From: Protonemura montana
Taxonomy: Eukaryota > Arthropoda > Insecta > Plecoptera > Nemouridae
Assembly (NCBI GenBank): GCA_947568835.1
Contig: OX387602.1
Location: 15,179,021-15,243,020 of the forward strand
Direction: 5' to 3'
Length of the DNA: 64,000 nucleotides
The notes under the pieces are model-generated. The model made no database searches, had not been told where the DNA came from, and was given only the letters and a program-made list of their open reading frames with translations. This document shows positions 49,471 to 62,380 of the stretch, one piece after another (within the stretch, counting starts at the first letter, position 1; every line of letters starts with the position of its first letter). The translations under genes and the position numbers were made by a program.

Positions 49471-52400
49471 AGGGCAGGGCGGCAGGGTGCAGGCAGGGTG
49501 GTATGGGGCGCTAAACAGAGCCGCGTCATATTATCAATCCTGATCCACCGCGCAGCCTTTTATTACGCTTGCCTTATCGTGAACGCAGCCAGTCGCTGCT
49601 CGGATGTTTTCATTCATTAGTGTAATTGGTGATGGCCGAGCCAATTGATTTCGCTCTCAGTAAACAAAACAATAAGTGAATTCCTTTCATGCGTCGAATG
49701 ATCATCTAATGGAAACTCCGTGCTCGACCGTGTCGACTGCCATTTTAGGGCCTATCACATGCCACACTCTTACTGTAACTAACACACTTCGGCCGCTACC
49801 TAAACAAACATTACACACTAAATAATATACAAGACAGTGTTATAGTACCGCCTAGGTGTAACAGCAGTGGCAGCAGCGGCGGCAGTGGCACAAGGAGTAG
49901 GCGACAGAGCATTCTTACCCCCCAAGTACATTTACACTTTAGAGTAATTTAAACAAACGGGCAAACTTCTGCTGGTGACGGTTTTATGGACATTTAACGC
50001 GTCTGCCAGCACTTCCTTAATATTCTGCCGAAGTCTCGCCACTCTCGCCTGGCTTGCTAATCGAATCATTCCAATACAATCGGGAGAATTAGTTCACTTC
50101 GCTTACAAATAAATGAACGAATCTCGCCGATATTGATTGGAACAAAGGAGTAAAAATGACCCAGTTTAGACCCAAATTCAGGGATAAATCCTTCAGAGTA
50201 ATATCTCCCAGCTGAAATCCGCTCGCCGACGGGCGAGCCACCAGAGGGGCCACATTTCAATTCTGCGCTCACGGCCCCCAGAAGAGTTAATCCGTATAGC
50301 TCTTCTAACATACCTTATAAAATAGCCATATGAGACGGTTAACAATGAAGAGCAAAGTAAGGAACCATGTTTCTTCAGAAACACATTTCATACGGTGGCT
50401 AGTATATTTTTCGTGGCGCGGCGCACCGCAAAACGTGTGCATGTGTATAGGTATAGAACGCGCGTATAGGTGTGTGTATAGTGCGTGGAAAATGGAAGGG
50501 GTGGCTTAGGCTTTGCTTAGCTTACGGTGCTGCATACAGCAGCTCGGCGGCTTTAGGCTCAGCTATAGCAAACCAGTGTAATGTGAACGTAATCCAGTTT
50601 CATAGCCGGTCTCGATGTGAGTTTATTCACAACCACGCCGCAGCACTGTGAATATATTACGGTAAAATTGGAATGATGAAATTGAAATAAAAATCTAATG
50701 AATAAACAAAGCAAAGGAAATCGGTTCGCGCGGAAAATCGTTCGGCGATAGTGCAGCCTCCTCGTTCGGCGATGGAATCGGGAATTTATTTCAACGCTGA
50801 ATGAGCCGTCGTTGCAGACTGCCGAAATCTTAATCGAAAAAAAACTAATTAGAGCCACGATGTTCGAGTGGTGTGCGCGGGTAAGGCACGCTCCGCCACG
50901 GCGTTCCCGCGCGTCGATGAAAATATCACCGAGGAAGCCGCACGGCGACGCTTACCGCTTTATACGCCGCTAAATTGAAACGAAATGAATGAAAAATTAG
51001 CTAAAATTATAAAACGAAGTAATGAAAAGAGATCGAGTAATGAATCGCACGACGATCCATCAGAGCTAATGGCAGGGGCGTTCACGTAGAACCACTGGCA
51101 GCCAGCACTGGCAGATGCGCTGATAATTGACCCTGATAAGAGCGAAGACGGATTGTGATGTCGAGCAGCGAGCGCATCGCGGCGCAGAGCGAACAGCGGA
51201 AGAACAGATTGCTACACTGGTTCGAACAGATTTCAGGTTAAAGGTGGCAACCAGACTAGATATATCCTCGTCCGGGCGACATGCCTTATGCATAGGCATT
51301 TCCGATGTCAGAGGATGCTTTTACAAGCTAAATCTGTTTTATGGACATCCGAGTTTCACCCCCGCAAGCTTACGGCATGGACTATAGAGGCTCCATGAAC
51401 TGCGCGCACCGACTTTATTTAAAATATAAACCCGTATTTCATTTGGAGTTTCATTAAAGATTGCGGTCGGTGTAGCGTGGTATATACAAGCAAGTTACGG
51501 CATATAATTATATCACTCAAAATTAAACAACATTAACCGGAGTCAAATCCCAGCTCTGGAGCCGTGACGTAAGGAATTTAATTAGAGTACAATGCAATTT
51601 CCTGGTCTATTGAGCATTGTGGAGCAAGCAAGGCTGGTTGGCAGACGCTTCTTCACTGGGTTAGGTGCCCCTTAGTCTGCCCGCGACGAATTCTGTTAGC
51701 TGTCTGAGTGTGGCACACAATACAATACAACATAACATACGTTTGGTTATAATATGTGCAGCCAGCCAGCTAGCGAGCAAGCAAGTCCATGGTAAACGGG
51801 AACAGTTTTATCCTGGCATGCAATGTACAGCAGTTTAATTGCCACGAATGTACTTGTCGTGTGCTCGTGCCGTGCTCGTGGACCGAGATCACGAAGCATG
51901 AGCACACACACACACCACATAACGATATTTATTCGGTAAAACAATAAACCCGGGACGGCACATCATGCTGGCACATCTAAAATAATAACGACTACCCCAT
52001 GCGAGCGTCAAGTCGTGGGCCGAGCTGAGGCCAGGAATCAATTCGGTATGTTTTCATAGGCCTGCCATGCTGAGGCTGAGGCCATGGTGGTACGATCGTC
52101 TTGTTTTTGGTGCGCGATTATACACGTCTCGAGATGGAATCTGTTTCGCTTTATTTATAATTTTCAAGTTTCTCAGAGATTTCGTCGGCTTGAAAACCAG
52201 GTGGATGGTTCGTGGATATCTTCACTAAACTAATAATAACTTTCATCACTAATGTACATCGGAACTGGCGTGGTCTGCAGTCGGTACGTACTATATATAT
52301 ATACACGTGTGCCAGTTCAGAAACGGAACTTCTTCATCCAACAAATCTCTCACCCAACTCTCACCTGCGAACTCGCTGAATTCATGGCTCTACCGAGCAA

Positions 52401-54233
52401 ACGCGTCTCATTACTTACACTTGCTACGCATTATTTACACACGCACGCCACCGTAATTAAAGCGCGCATTTTTATTTATTTTTTCAACGCGGAAATTCCG
52501 AGAAAATTCCGTACGGTGGGAAAACCGACACGTTCGAATGTCGTTTTACACTTGCGACATGTCCAAAAAGTAACCAAGCATGTGGCTTTTTCATCAGCCT
52601 CGAGTGGCGAATAAACCAGGTTACGCATCCGGAAAATCATCGCGGGAAAATCATCGGGAAACTCAAGCTTTTGCCTCAATGATCCGAGGGATCAAGTTAC
52701 CCCACGGGGAAAGAAGATCCTCCTACTTTCTTCGACCGAAATAAAAAATTATAATCCAATCGCGAAAACGACGAACGTTTAAAATGATCAAACGCTTAAA
52801 AATAATCACCTCCAATTTCGTACAATGGCCTATTAGTTACCTAGGATCCCGCCCGGCGCGGCGCGCGCTGCATTCTACCCTGCCGACTATACCTATACGC
52901 GCCGTGCAGTGTTCATTAAGCTAATGAATTAAGAAATAATAGGTGATGTTAGAGCTAGGCACGTGACAGAGTCGTGATTAACGCCTATTATCATGGGTCG
53001 TCGCGCGCCGCGCTCTTCGCGTCCGATGACTCGGAAATAATGCGTGTGCGGACGCGTCGCCGTCGTCGCTGCAGCAGCCGACAAAGAAATGCACGACGCC
53101 TTACAACGCTCGCTCTCACAATGACATCCACGATCTGATATATTGTATTAAAATGTCTTATACAACATATATCTCTTTGTCGTGATTCCCATTTTATTAT
53201 TAATCGATCTCGGAGGGATGGAAGTGATTCTGAAGTCGTTCTGAAGTCCCTGAGACGAGAGCTGTAGGCCGGGTCGGGAAGCGTCGCTGCATGCTAATGA
53301 ATCCCGCGCCGATCTCCATGTCACCGTCGCGTACCGACGCCTCCCTCCCCCCTTCACCCCCCCAAAGAGCGGGTGGGCGCGCGTTTCAGAAACTTGTAAT
53401 ATAAGGGCAGACAAGCGGGCAGGCGGGTGGGTGGTAGGCCACCAGGCGTGATAATTATAACTTGTAATAAAGCGTCCGGAATCGAAACGACGGCCGCACG
53501 GTTGCCCGCCCGCGCCGCGTGAACTAACGGCTTGCTACGGGATCTGTTAACATCACTTTTCTGACACTCGGATAATATCGTGGTGTGGAACATGCAACCA
53601 AATGGTGTTATGACTTTGAAATTGGATATAGGGGTGTTGGATGTGGAGGGGGTTGGCTGGGAGATTGCCTGCTAGTTTTTAAATCAAGACTTCCTTTCGG
53701 GCTTTTGTTTTCTTATTTCTCTATTAACCGAGCCAGCTAGCCACATGTATACATGGGGTGGGGTAGTCGGGGAATGGGAACGGAGAACGGGGATATCATG
53801 GTCTGGGTGGCATGCAAGGATTACGCGCTCGACTTGGGCTTGGGAAGCAAAGGGTGCTGCCATGCATCCGTGCCGGTGGTGTTATTGTCGCGACTCCGTG
53901 TGGTATGGTGCGCCGCCCAACGTCGCCCAACGTCGCCTACCGACCGCATGTGCAACGCTTCCACACAGATGTTACTTCCGAGTACTCATTACAACTCTCA
54001 TCACGATTTTTCATAATACATGCTTTGCTATCAGAGTATTAGGGTGATCCGCGTGTGGCCCGTGAAATGGCTCGCATTTCCATTGATTGATACGCTCGCG
54101 GTGCTGACATGAATTGCGGGTTGCAAAACATCTCAGTTCTCTTTGATTTATTAGAGAACACGCTGCGGCTCTCTAAATCGATTCAGTTTCTTCGTGAAAC
54201 GTGTATACAGTAACAAAACTCATTGTGTTTTGC

Positions 54234-54330
54234 TCGGCGTCGGCGTCGGCGGTGTATTCTTGATGCCTTCTCGCTAATCGTCCGCCGCCGTTCGACGCCG
54301 ACGCTCTACGCCGACGCTACGCTTGACGCC
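54234..54330. repeat. Paired GGCGTC and GACGCC hexamer clusters in opposite orientation
   Basis: CGGCGTCGGCGTCGGCGG (54,235-54,252) is followed 40 bp on by CGACGCCGACGC and CGCCGACGCTACGCTTGACG. The two halves are complementary and could pair. Confidence 0.75.
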
Positions 54331-57300
54331 GTACGCGCAATCCAGCAAACCTGGCGCGCGGAGCGCTGATGAAAATTGCTTCCCCTAAAACCGGCGCTCT
54401 TGGCACTGAGAGATGCCGAACTGTCACGCCGTTGATTTCGCTTCTTCCAAACTAACCCGTGCGCCAGACGATACATCAAAGTCCATTATTAAGGGTTTCT
54501 CATCTAAAATTCGACTGTAGGCGATTCAGCATTAAGCGCTAGCACCCTCATATCCACGTCCCCCTTTCCCACACCACATTCGCTCTATGCACCCCCACCC
54601 GCGTTCCTCCTCGCGCCCGATCAGAATAATGGCAAAGAGAGAAGATAGATAAGCTTGCTATTCTAGTGAGTCGTAATTGATTAGTGACGTCATGTTTATG
54701 ACGTCATTACAATGAGGTAGTCACCCTTACAACTCCATATGCCATTTGTTTCAGCATAATATTATTATATGTAGCACACGCGGCTTCGCCATGATATCAC
54801 GGTATGGAATTACTCGCGAAACGGGGTGGGGGTGAAACGGGGAAGGGATGGCTAGTGGCTGCTATCCACACATACCTACACAATTCATGACACAGTGACA
54901 TAAAACATTAGGACTTGCCCCGTTTTGTTTTGTTGTCGATAGAATTGTAATGGGACGGCCATATTTTCTGGGGTCTCGCTTTATCAAATATCGCTGCCTC
55001 GCCGTTGTGCGACACACGAGGCGAGCGCGCGGCGACCTATTCGTTGCGATATTGCATTTTGACGTGGTCGCGGGGTGATCAATTATTATTAAAGTTGTAC
55101 ACACGGTTATCCCGGCTAGGATCCATTCTATGCGATACATACCGTGTACACAATAAGCCTTTATAATTCATAATATGCGAGACTACAGTGCGAATAATCC
55201 GCATAACAGACTGAGTGTACGTCATCGCGCAAATCGCCATAACGGGCTGTTCTGGGCAGCGTTCGGTTCTCTCCTGTTCAAGCAACGAACGCGATTAAAA
55301 ATGGTTCGATAGTAGGTACTATAAGGATATAATTCAACGACGTGATAGTAATTAACATTGGACATAATGAAACCCGATTGCTGTGGGCTCACGATCGGCA
55401 AACGACGAAGGACTCGTGGGGTTTTAATAGGCTGGCTTTGGAATGAGAGGTGGTATGTTCCCATGCAATGCTTTATCGTAGTGCAGTTGGCATAAAGTCG
55501 AGACGAAAAAAACCACCCGATGGATGTAGGCTTGCCATCTATCAACCGCAGAGTGAATAGTCTGGATCGTTAATCGCCGATCGGCAATAAAATATTTCAA
55601 TACTATATTCGGTAAGAATCACTACTTTACTAGTTTTCTGAGTAGCCGCGTCATGCGTATGTCCTCTGGTGCAGTCAGGGCGGCCACACCGCGCACTTGC
55701 ACTTGCTATAATCCGAAGCAAAGGAGGTGAACAAAAAACCGCGCCAGCTTACAAGCAGATTGTCGCGAGAAATGCTCCGACAAACTGGTTAAGCTTGTGT
55801 ATCAACGACATCCGGAGCTGCGGAGCAATCTTTTTTATTTATATTCCGTACCAGTTCACATATAATAGATCTCCAACTTAATATGCCAACCGTGTTGGCT
55901 GTTCGTTACATTAAGTACTAGGGTACAATCCAGTACGAAACACACTACCTCGTGACTGCGAAGGGGTGTGGTAGGTGCGAGGGGATAGCCGGCGCTAGGG
56001 GTTGCTGGGAGCGCGAGGGCGGGACGCGAGGCCAGGTCTTATTAGATTGCTCAAGAGGGAAATTATTATAGCAAGCCCGTGTATTGCTCATCGGGGATCG
56101 TAGGGTGTAGGAAGGGGTTAAGTTTAATTGACAATGGTACCTTCCCGTTGCCTTTTAAACCTGTTGCCAATTAGCATAATTCATAATCCATTAGCGGAGG
56201 GAGCTGGCTCCGTGTGTGTGTGTGTGTGTGTCGGGGATGCGTAGGGGCGGGGGAGGATGCGTGTCACCTGGCAACTTACCCACGCCCGCACGGCGGCTAC
56301 ACACGAGACGCGGAGCCAATCTGGACCGTTCATTCTGCGAGCAGATTAATGCAAAAATTATGCAAAAATGATTTTTTTTGTTGACATTCGGTAGATTTAT
56401 GCATGGTTTTCGGCGATATTTTCGGAATAATTTTGTTCGCAAACTGTTTTGTGTGCTATAAAGCATATTAAACATACGAGATAATAGGAAAATTTAAAAT
56501 TTGCCAGGCAAAAACATCTACATCTGAATGCGAATCAACACAGAGTCGTGATGTGTAAGAGATTAGCACACCGTTTCCGCTGCCTGCCTCATGGTGTACA
56601 ATCTACGGCGGTGGAGGCGCCGAGCTACCATGGCCACGGCCCTCATGCTGCTTTAAATTCCTTACCCAAGGCATACTGCGGATTTTCAAAACACGAATCG
56701 ATTTTACATTAAATTTGAATAAAAGAGCCGATTAATTTTGACAGCTCGCCTCGTCGTATAACGCTGTTTAATTAAGTTTCAGATGTGGCCAATTATAACC
56801 GGCTGCAGAGCAATCGTGAAAACCATTGTCTTATTCATTAATACATCTTATTATGCAATGATGCGCCTTGAAGCCGCTCGGAATCGCGCCGCGGGCTTGA
56901 AAGATATCACCGTTTTAATTGCAGGTGTGAGAAGCAGTGCTAATTAAAAGAAAAATTAGAGTTTCCGGTCGGTCGATCTGTTTATTTTAGCAGCTTGAGG
57001 AAAAGCGCGCTGGATGGGTGCAGTGGGATGGGCGGAAGACGACGCCAGCGATCCGTGCAGATAACGCAAGGCCGTCGACGACGCCGCCTCTGCTTTATTC
57101 GCTTGTTTATGTGTGATACGTGAATGAACAGCATAACTAAGTCAAGTTTTGGCTGAGGTCGCCGTACTTTTAATTATTTCATGGCTCTATTATGTTTGGA
57201 ATAAGGCTGTTGCTTATTGTCTTCCGCTGAATTAGCCAAACCCAATTGGGACATTAGCGCGCTAGGGTTGATTTTTACTACGTTCATTATTCGAATTTCG

Positions 57301-57669
57301 GCAAGTACTTTGTGTAGAACGCTTCACTTTAACACAACATTGGAGAGGCGATCATCATGATAATAATAATAACAGTGGCATATATTTTATTTACGCTCGT
57401 ACGCGCCGAAAATGTTTTCCATTCATTGCCGTACTCATTCATAGGGAACAATACCAACAGTCGTCTACTATAAATTCACGATATAAATGAACGAGAAAAA
57501 AAAGAAAATCCATATTCTCTGGTAGACGCTTGGAATTGCACTTTGACTCGCGAGATAATAAAGTAATTAAACACGTACTTAAAGTTATTTCTGCCATTAG
57601 AGCTGTGAAATTCGCGCCCTTTGCTCGTCGTGATTGAGCGAAGCATGCAAGCTCACAATGCTCTAGCAG

Positions 57670-57689
57670 CGACGCCGACGTCGACGCCA
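57670..57689. repeat. (GACGCC)n short array
   Basis: CGACGCCGACGTCGACGCCA; member of the dispersed hexamer family. Confidence 0.7.
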
Positions 57690-57889
57690 CGTTTGGTAAC
57701 ACAGGGGGAAGTAGCTACTGTGCTCGCCGACGCGGCGCCTCCACCGAGCAAACACTGCTTTTGTGGGTAAATTATTCTGCCCGAATCGCGCCATGTGTAT
57801 ACACGCCGTTGACTGCGGCCTTTCTAAAGCTATTAGGGATCGAGCACGGGACAAAAGACTTAATGAAGAACTGTTCAAATAGTAAGGTA

Positions 57890-57916
57890 GGTCATGGCCT
57901 AATGATTAGAGTAGCG
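57890..57916 (+). repeat. Possible SINE/tRNA-like fragment (A box only)
   Basis: GGTCATGGCCTAATGATTAG resembles the 5' end of tRNA-derived SINEs, including an A-box-like TGGCCTAATGATT. No B box follows within 80 bp, so at most this is a truncated head. Confidence 0.3.
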
Positions 57917-58370
57917 CGCCCTAGCTGCAACGGCGGCGGTGGCGGAAGACAATTTGAATAACTCGAGACGTTATACGAACATGAAGCGTAATTGAACATC
58001 TGAGATCGTATAACGTGAACCTTCCGTGCTTTCTTTCTTTCTGAACCCGATGGCACGTTACTATACGTGTTTCGTTGCTCGAACTGCTTTGATTTCTTTC
58101 ATTACATCTCTTTACATTATGACAGGCAAAAAAAAAGGAAACGCAATATTAGATTTTCACGAAGAGAACGCGAATGAAAGAGTAGTACGAGCACCGACTA
58201 TGGTGTGGAGCGTACTTTTTCTTGAACAAAAATTAGTAGTCCATATTCATAAGATGCTGATTTATTCAAGCGCCCCAAAGAATCTCCGCGTTATGTTTTT
58301 TAATATTCTTATTTATCTGAAAGTAACTCTGCGACGCCGAGCAGAGCAGCGATCTAATTCTCAAACAGGA

Positions 58371-58450
58371 CGAAGCCAACGCCGACGCCGACGGCGACTA
58401 GGGAGTGAGTGTCTCCGCCGACACCGACGCCGCGCAAACAGACGCCGACA
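58371..58450. repeat. Imperfect GACGCC/GCCGAC array
   Basis: Repeated GCCGACGCCGACGGCGAC and CCGACACCGACGCCGCGC blocks with interruptions; the largest member of the hexamer family in the window. Confidence 0.75.
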
Positions 58451-58858
58451 ACATTAACCAACTCTTTCTCTCCTCCTCGCACGTTTATGAGTGGCTCGAA
58501 ATGGGAGCATGAATGCACCATTCTGCATCTAATTTCATTCAATTATCCCCTGGGAAATTTACGAGGACCCTATCAAAAAAGCGTCGACCGTTTGCCTGGC
58601 AGTGAGCAGCCAGCCCTTCCCTGCTCGCGGTCGGCCATGTTGGCGGCCAACCGCTCGGTGCCGCTGCTAACAGTGTCAGCGGTGATACATAAACATATCT
58701 AGCGCCTGGCTTCCTCAAATCCCAGTTCGCAAACTCCAATTACGGGTTTTTGAATTATGACCCAGTTTATTCATTTTGATGATAAGTCACCCGCGAAGCC
58801 ACGACGTCGGTTTTTCCTTTGACCACTGAACCTTGCATGGGAGAAGCCGCCCTTGTTT

Positions 58859-58876
58859 GCTACCTACCTACCTATA
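58859..58876. repeat. (CTAC)n tetramer repeat
   Basis: Three to four CTAC units ending in CTATATAG. Confidence 0.8.
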
Positions 58877-59199
58877 TAGTACACCATAATACTGCTGCTT
58901 CTATCATACATAGCTGTATCGATTACGTATACGAAAAGCATTTATAACCCGGCACGTTGTGTTTTAGAGTGTTGTTAGGCTCGACTGGCAATAGCAATAC
59001 CTTCCTTTCTGTTATGTATGCGAAGAGAGCGGCTCGCTTCAAGAAAATGAACTCATTCCATTTTCCGCACCAGTAGCTGCGAATCAATCAAACAGAATCG
59101 CCTATAGTGTACTTTATACATAATAGATTTGATAGATGAAAGGCTCGGGGAGCATAGAAGAAGTGTCTGTATTGTGTACACACACATAACGTTGTGGAA

Positions 59200-59250
59200 G
59201 CGACGGCGGCGGCGGCGGCAGCGGCGGCGACGGCGACGGAGGCGGGGGCG
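59200..59250. repeat. (CGG)n-type GC-rich repeat
   Basis: GGCGGCGGCGGCAGCGGCGG with CGACGG variants. A second, similar GGC/AGC run is at 59,355-59,385. Confidence 0.85.
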
Positions 59251-60656
59251 TTTCAATAATGTTGCTGCTCGAATATAGACCTACATGTACGTTATTAATT
59301 AGGGTATGAATAGCAACTATCTATCCAGCTAGTTGCAAATGCTAGTCCCTCAGTGCGCGGCGGCGGCAGCAGCGGCGGCGGCGTGGCCCGATAGAACATG
59401 GCATGGGAATACAGAGGGCTGGTTTCGAGCCTATATGCTGGTGTATATCTCGACACACCGATTAGCCCCGTACACAAAGGATCAAAATCCAATTGACAAG
59501 GTTGTAAACCCGTCAGCACCTCTCACGCCTGCCGAGCGTGGCCCTCGCTCGCGCTTTGGCCGCTATGGCTCGAACAGTAACAACCTCCTGCCCGATGCCC
59601 GCCCGATGCCCGCCCTATGCTCGACAATATCACTCGCGCTACCGTACGTTTTATGACGAAGCGATCGAACGACACATTATATTGGCACTTGGACGCGTCG
59701 CGCGGAATTATTGCACGGCACGATTTCCAGATTAACAAAGTTCGGAAAAGTTAATTTACATGCGAAATTAAAAATATAATAATCGGATTTATATGCAACG
59801 TCGACACAAAAGTATCACCGACGTGAATTGGTAAAAAAAGAAGATAATTTCTTGTTTATATACACGACGCGTTTCGTTCCATTTGCGCACGATTGACTAA
59901 TTGCTGCGGACAAAATTGCAGTCTCTCTGTGTGATTTACCCGAATTCTCAATCATCATAATCATTAGATAATTACCACCATCATGGCCGCCAGTGATAAA
60001 GCGTTCCAGAATAGAGTGACTGATGAACGCGTTTGTTTTACATTAAGGCTGATGTGAAAAGGTTGGATGAAAGTAAATTACTGCTGGTATTTTGTCAGTT
60101 GTTACAAGCCAATGAGCGCTTAGTCGTACTCGTACACCGTGCTACATACGCTACCTACACAACCCTTGGCGGTCCCACTGGCTACCCCCTTCCAATGCGA
60201 CAGTCTCATTACTTGCTGCCATTTGCTCCGCGCTGCCAGCGCTCGTACCGGCCGAAGTAGACAGGGCGGCCATTGCACGTGAAAAAACGCAGTCCTAGTG
60301 AAATATGTCCTTTTCCAGAACACAATGCAATTAGCAAAAAATATTACAATCATTTTCTAAACTATGTCGGTTAGTTAGCCAGCTTCCATATTTAGAGCGC
60401 GATCTCGAGTCCCAACCTCGCTCAACAAGCGACTCATTGGGCTACTCGGAGCGGAGCGCTCCGCGGTTAGGTAAATAGCGGTTACACGCAAGAACATGCT
60501 GAATAAAGTCTACAATTACAACCAGAGATAATACGAGAGGAATGAGAGGCATATGCACTTGGAGCGCGAGAGAAACGGTTACGGGAATACAGGTGAACAC
60601 ACAGGGATGCTGGAGTGTTAGCAAGGAATGCACATGCCCCGCGCCGAATGCCTAGC

Positions 60657-60936
60657 GTTATGGCAATTACCACAGAGATGATAATTGAGTTACATAACTC
60701 ACTCGAAGGGGTATCACATGCGATTACGCCACTTTTGTCTACGAGAATACTATGACTGCGCTTGTAGATGCAGCAAAGTATATAAATGCACTCGTCCTGT
60801 GTGTATGTGAGCCTGTAGGTACGTGCACCTATACAGAGTCCTCTAGCTGTGCTCGAAACATAGGTAGGCTTTTGCCTATGTGCCCCAGTTATGGCAATTA
60901 CATTACCTCGCCGGTATAATTGAGTTGCATAACTCA
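60657..60936 (+). repeat. Diverged tandem modules with a conserved palindrome
   Basis: GTTATGGCAATTAC occurs at 60,657 and again at 60,888, each followed by TAATTGAGTT(A/G)CATAACTCA. The 16-bp palindromes TGAGTTACATAACTCA (60,686-60,701) and TGAGTTGCATAACTCA (60,921-60,936) lie 235 bp apart. Sequence between them is less alike, although an ACTTTTGTC/GCTTTTGTC block and a GTGTGTATGTGAG-type block also recur. Confidence 0.7.
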
Positions 60937-62380
60937 CAGGCGTGTGTGAGTATGTGTGTACTAGCGATACATGTGAAGCTTTTGTCCGTGCGCCTATCGC
61001 GTCGCTGAAGTCTGTGCAGGGTGTGCAAATTGCGTCCGTGAACGAGCCGAGCTGAACTCTGCACGTCGACGATGAAGGGACGGACGGAAACTCTGTAGGC
61101 TAGGCGCATAACATGTTTGCGCCGGTTTCTGACGATTTTTTTTTACAGCATATTGTAAAAGGTAATTTTGTAAACGCAATCAATCTGGGAAAAGATTGTT
61201 GGCGTACAATCTTGATTCATCTATACGGCAATCCGACTCGCTGTATGATATTGAGACTTTATTACAAGGGGAATATTTTTTGTAGCAGTGTGGAATTAGC
61301 TTTTTAACTTTCATCTATCAGAAATAACAAGCCTCATTGGCGCTTCAAAATAAACACGATATCTGTGTTTTGACAGAGCGGACTTTTTCTCCCGCACTTC
61401 CATTATATAACGTTGCCATTTTTTGCGTTATATACATTCTGGAACCACGGTTAATTCGTATACGCTACGCCGTGGTAATATGATAAATTAATTTTGCTTT
61501 TTTATTGTAAGCCTGGACTTATTTGAAACAAGCTTAACGTGTCCTATTAAAGGTGTAAGACTATTTTTGTACTTCTCTACGCGGCGAAGTTTCCTTGTGA
61601 GAAAATGTATTATCATGGACAGAACATGCACGAACAGTATAAAAGCGAGCAGAAAGAACAAAACGCGGGACCGCTTTTGTGATCCAACTTTTCTAGACAG
61701 AACGTCTCTTTTTGAATTCGTTATCGGAATCAAAAGAATAAATCGATTATACTATGACTGACTATAGCAATGAAAACGTGAACAGAATTCCTCACACTAA
61801 TCAAAAAATAATGGCGCCGACAAATACAACAAATCTCTGGCGAAAAAAAACCAATTTAAAACTGAGGGAATAAATTTCCAAGCATCTTTATTTTATCATC
61901 GTTAGATGCACCAACGGATTAAACTGGGCTTCGTCCTGTTCTTTCGCTAGCAATCCGTCAGGAGCAACTAATGCGCCCCACATTAAACGGCGTGCCCTGG
62001 CAGCCTCCTTGCTAACATCTTGGAGATTGCATTGTAGGTCCTAGCTCGCCTCACCTCTCCCAGCGAAATAACATTTTATAAATGTGGCCTGAGCCAAGCT
62101 GAGCAGAGCAAATTACAAGAAACAGTACAAACGGGTTCTAGTTTGTCAACGTTGGTTAGCTGAGGTTTAGTCTGATCTGCAGCAACCAGCAAGCAAGCAG
62201 AGGCTGAGTGCAGCTAGCCTGGCTGGACAGGTTAGCAAGCCGAGTGGAATGTTGCTTGCTGCTCGGTGTTCGCTTCAGGTTCACCGTTTCCACAATTAGC
62301 CCGAGGAAGTTTCAAGTCTGAAATGAGTCGCTAGCTCCATGAATATTATATCATGTCCGATGCTTGGTTGATTGCAGAGC

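Larger units (their letters stand above)
30920..62377 (+). other. kirre: Long noncoding stretch, probable kirre intron 1
   Basis: About 31.5 kb without a coding frame I can support on either strand. It alternates CpG-rich and AT-rich blocks, with many short simple repeats, homeodomain-type motifs and a few SINE remnants. A very long 5' intron suits a developmental adhesion gene. Without transcript data it may instead be partly intergenic or host unannotated noncoding RNAs. Confidence 0.45.
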
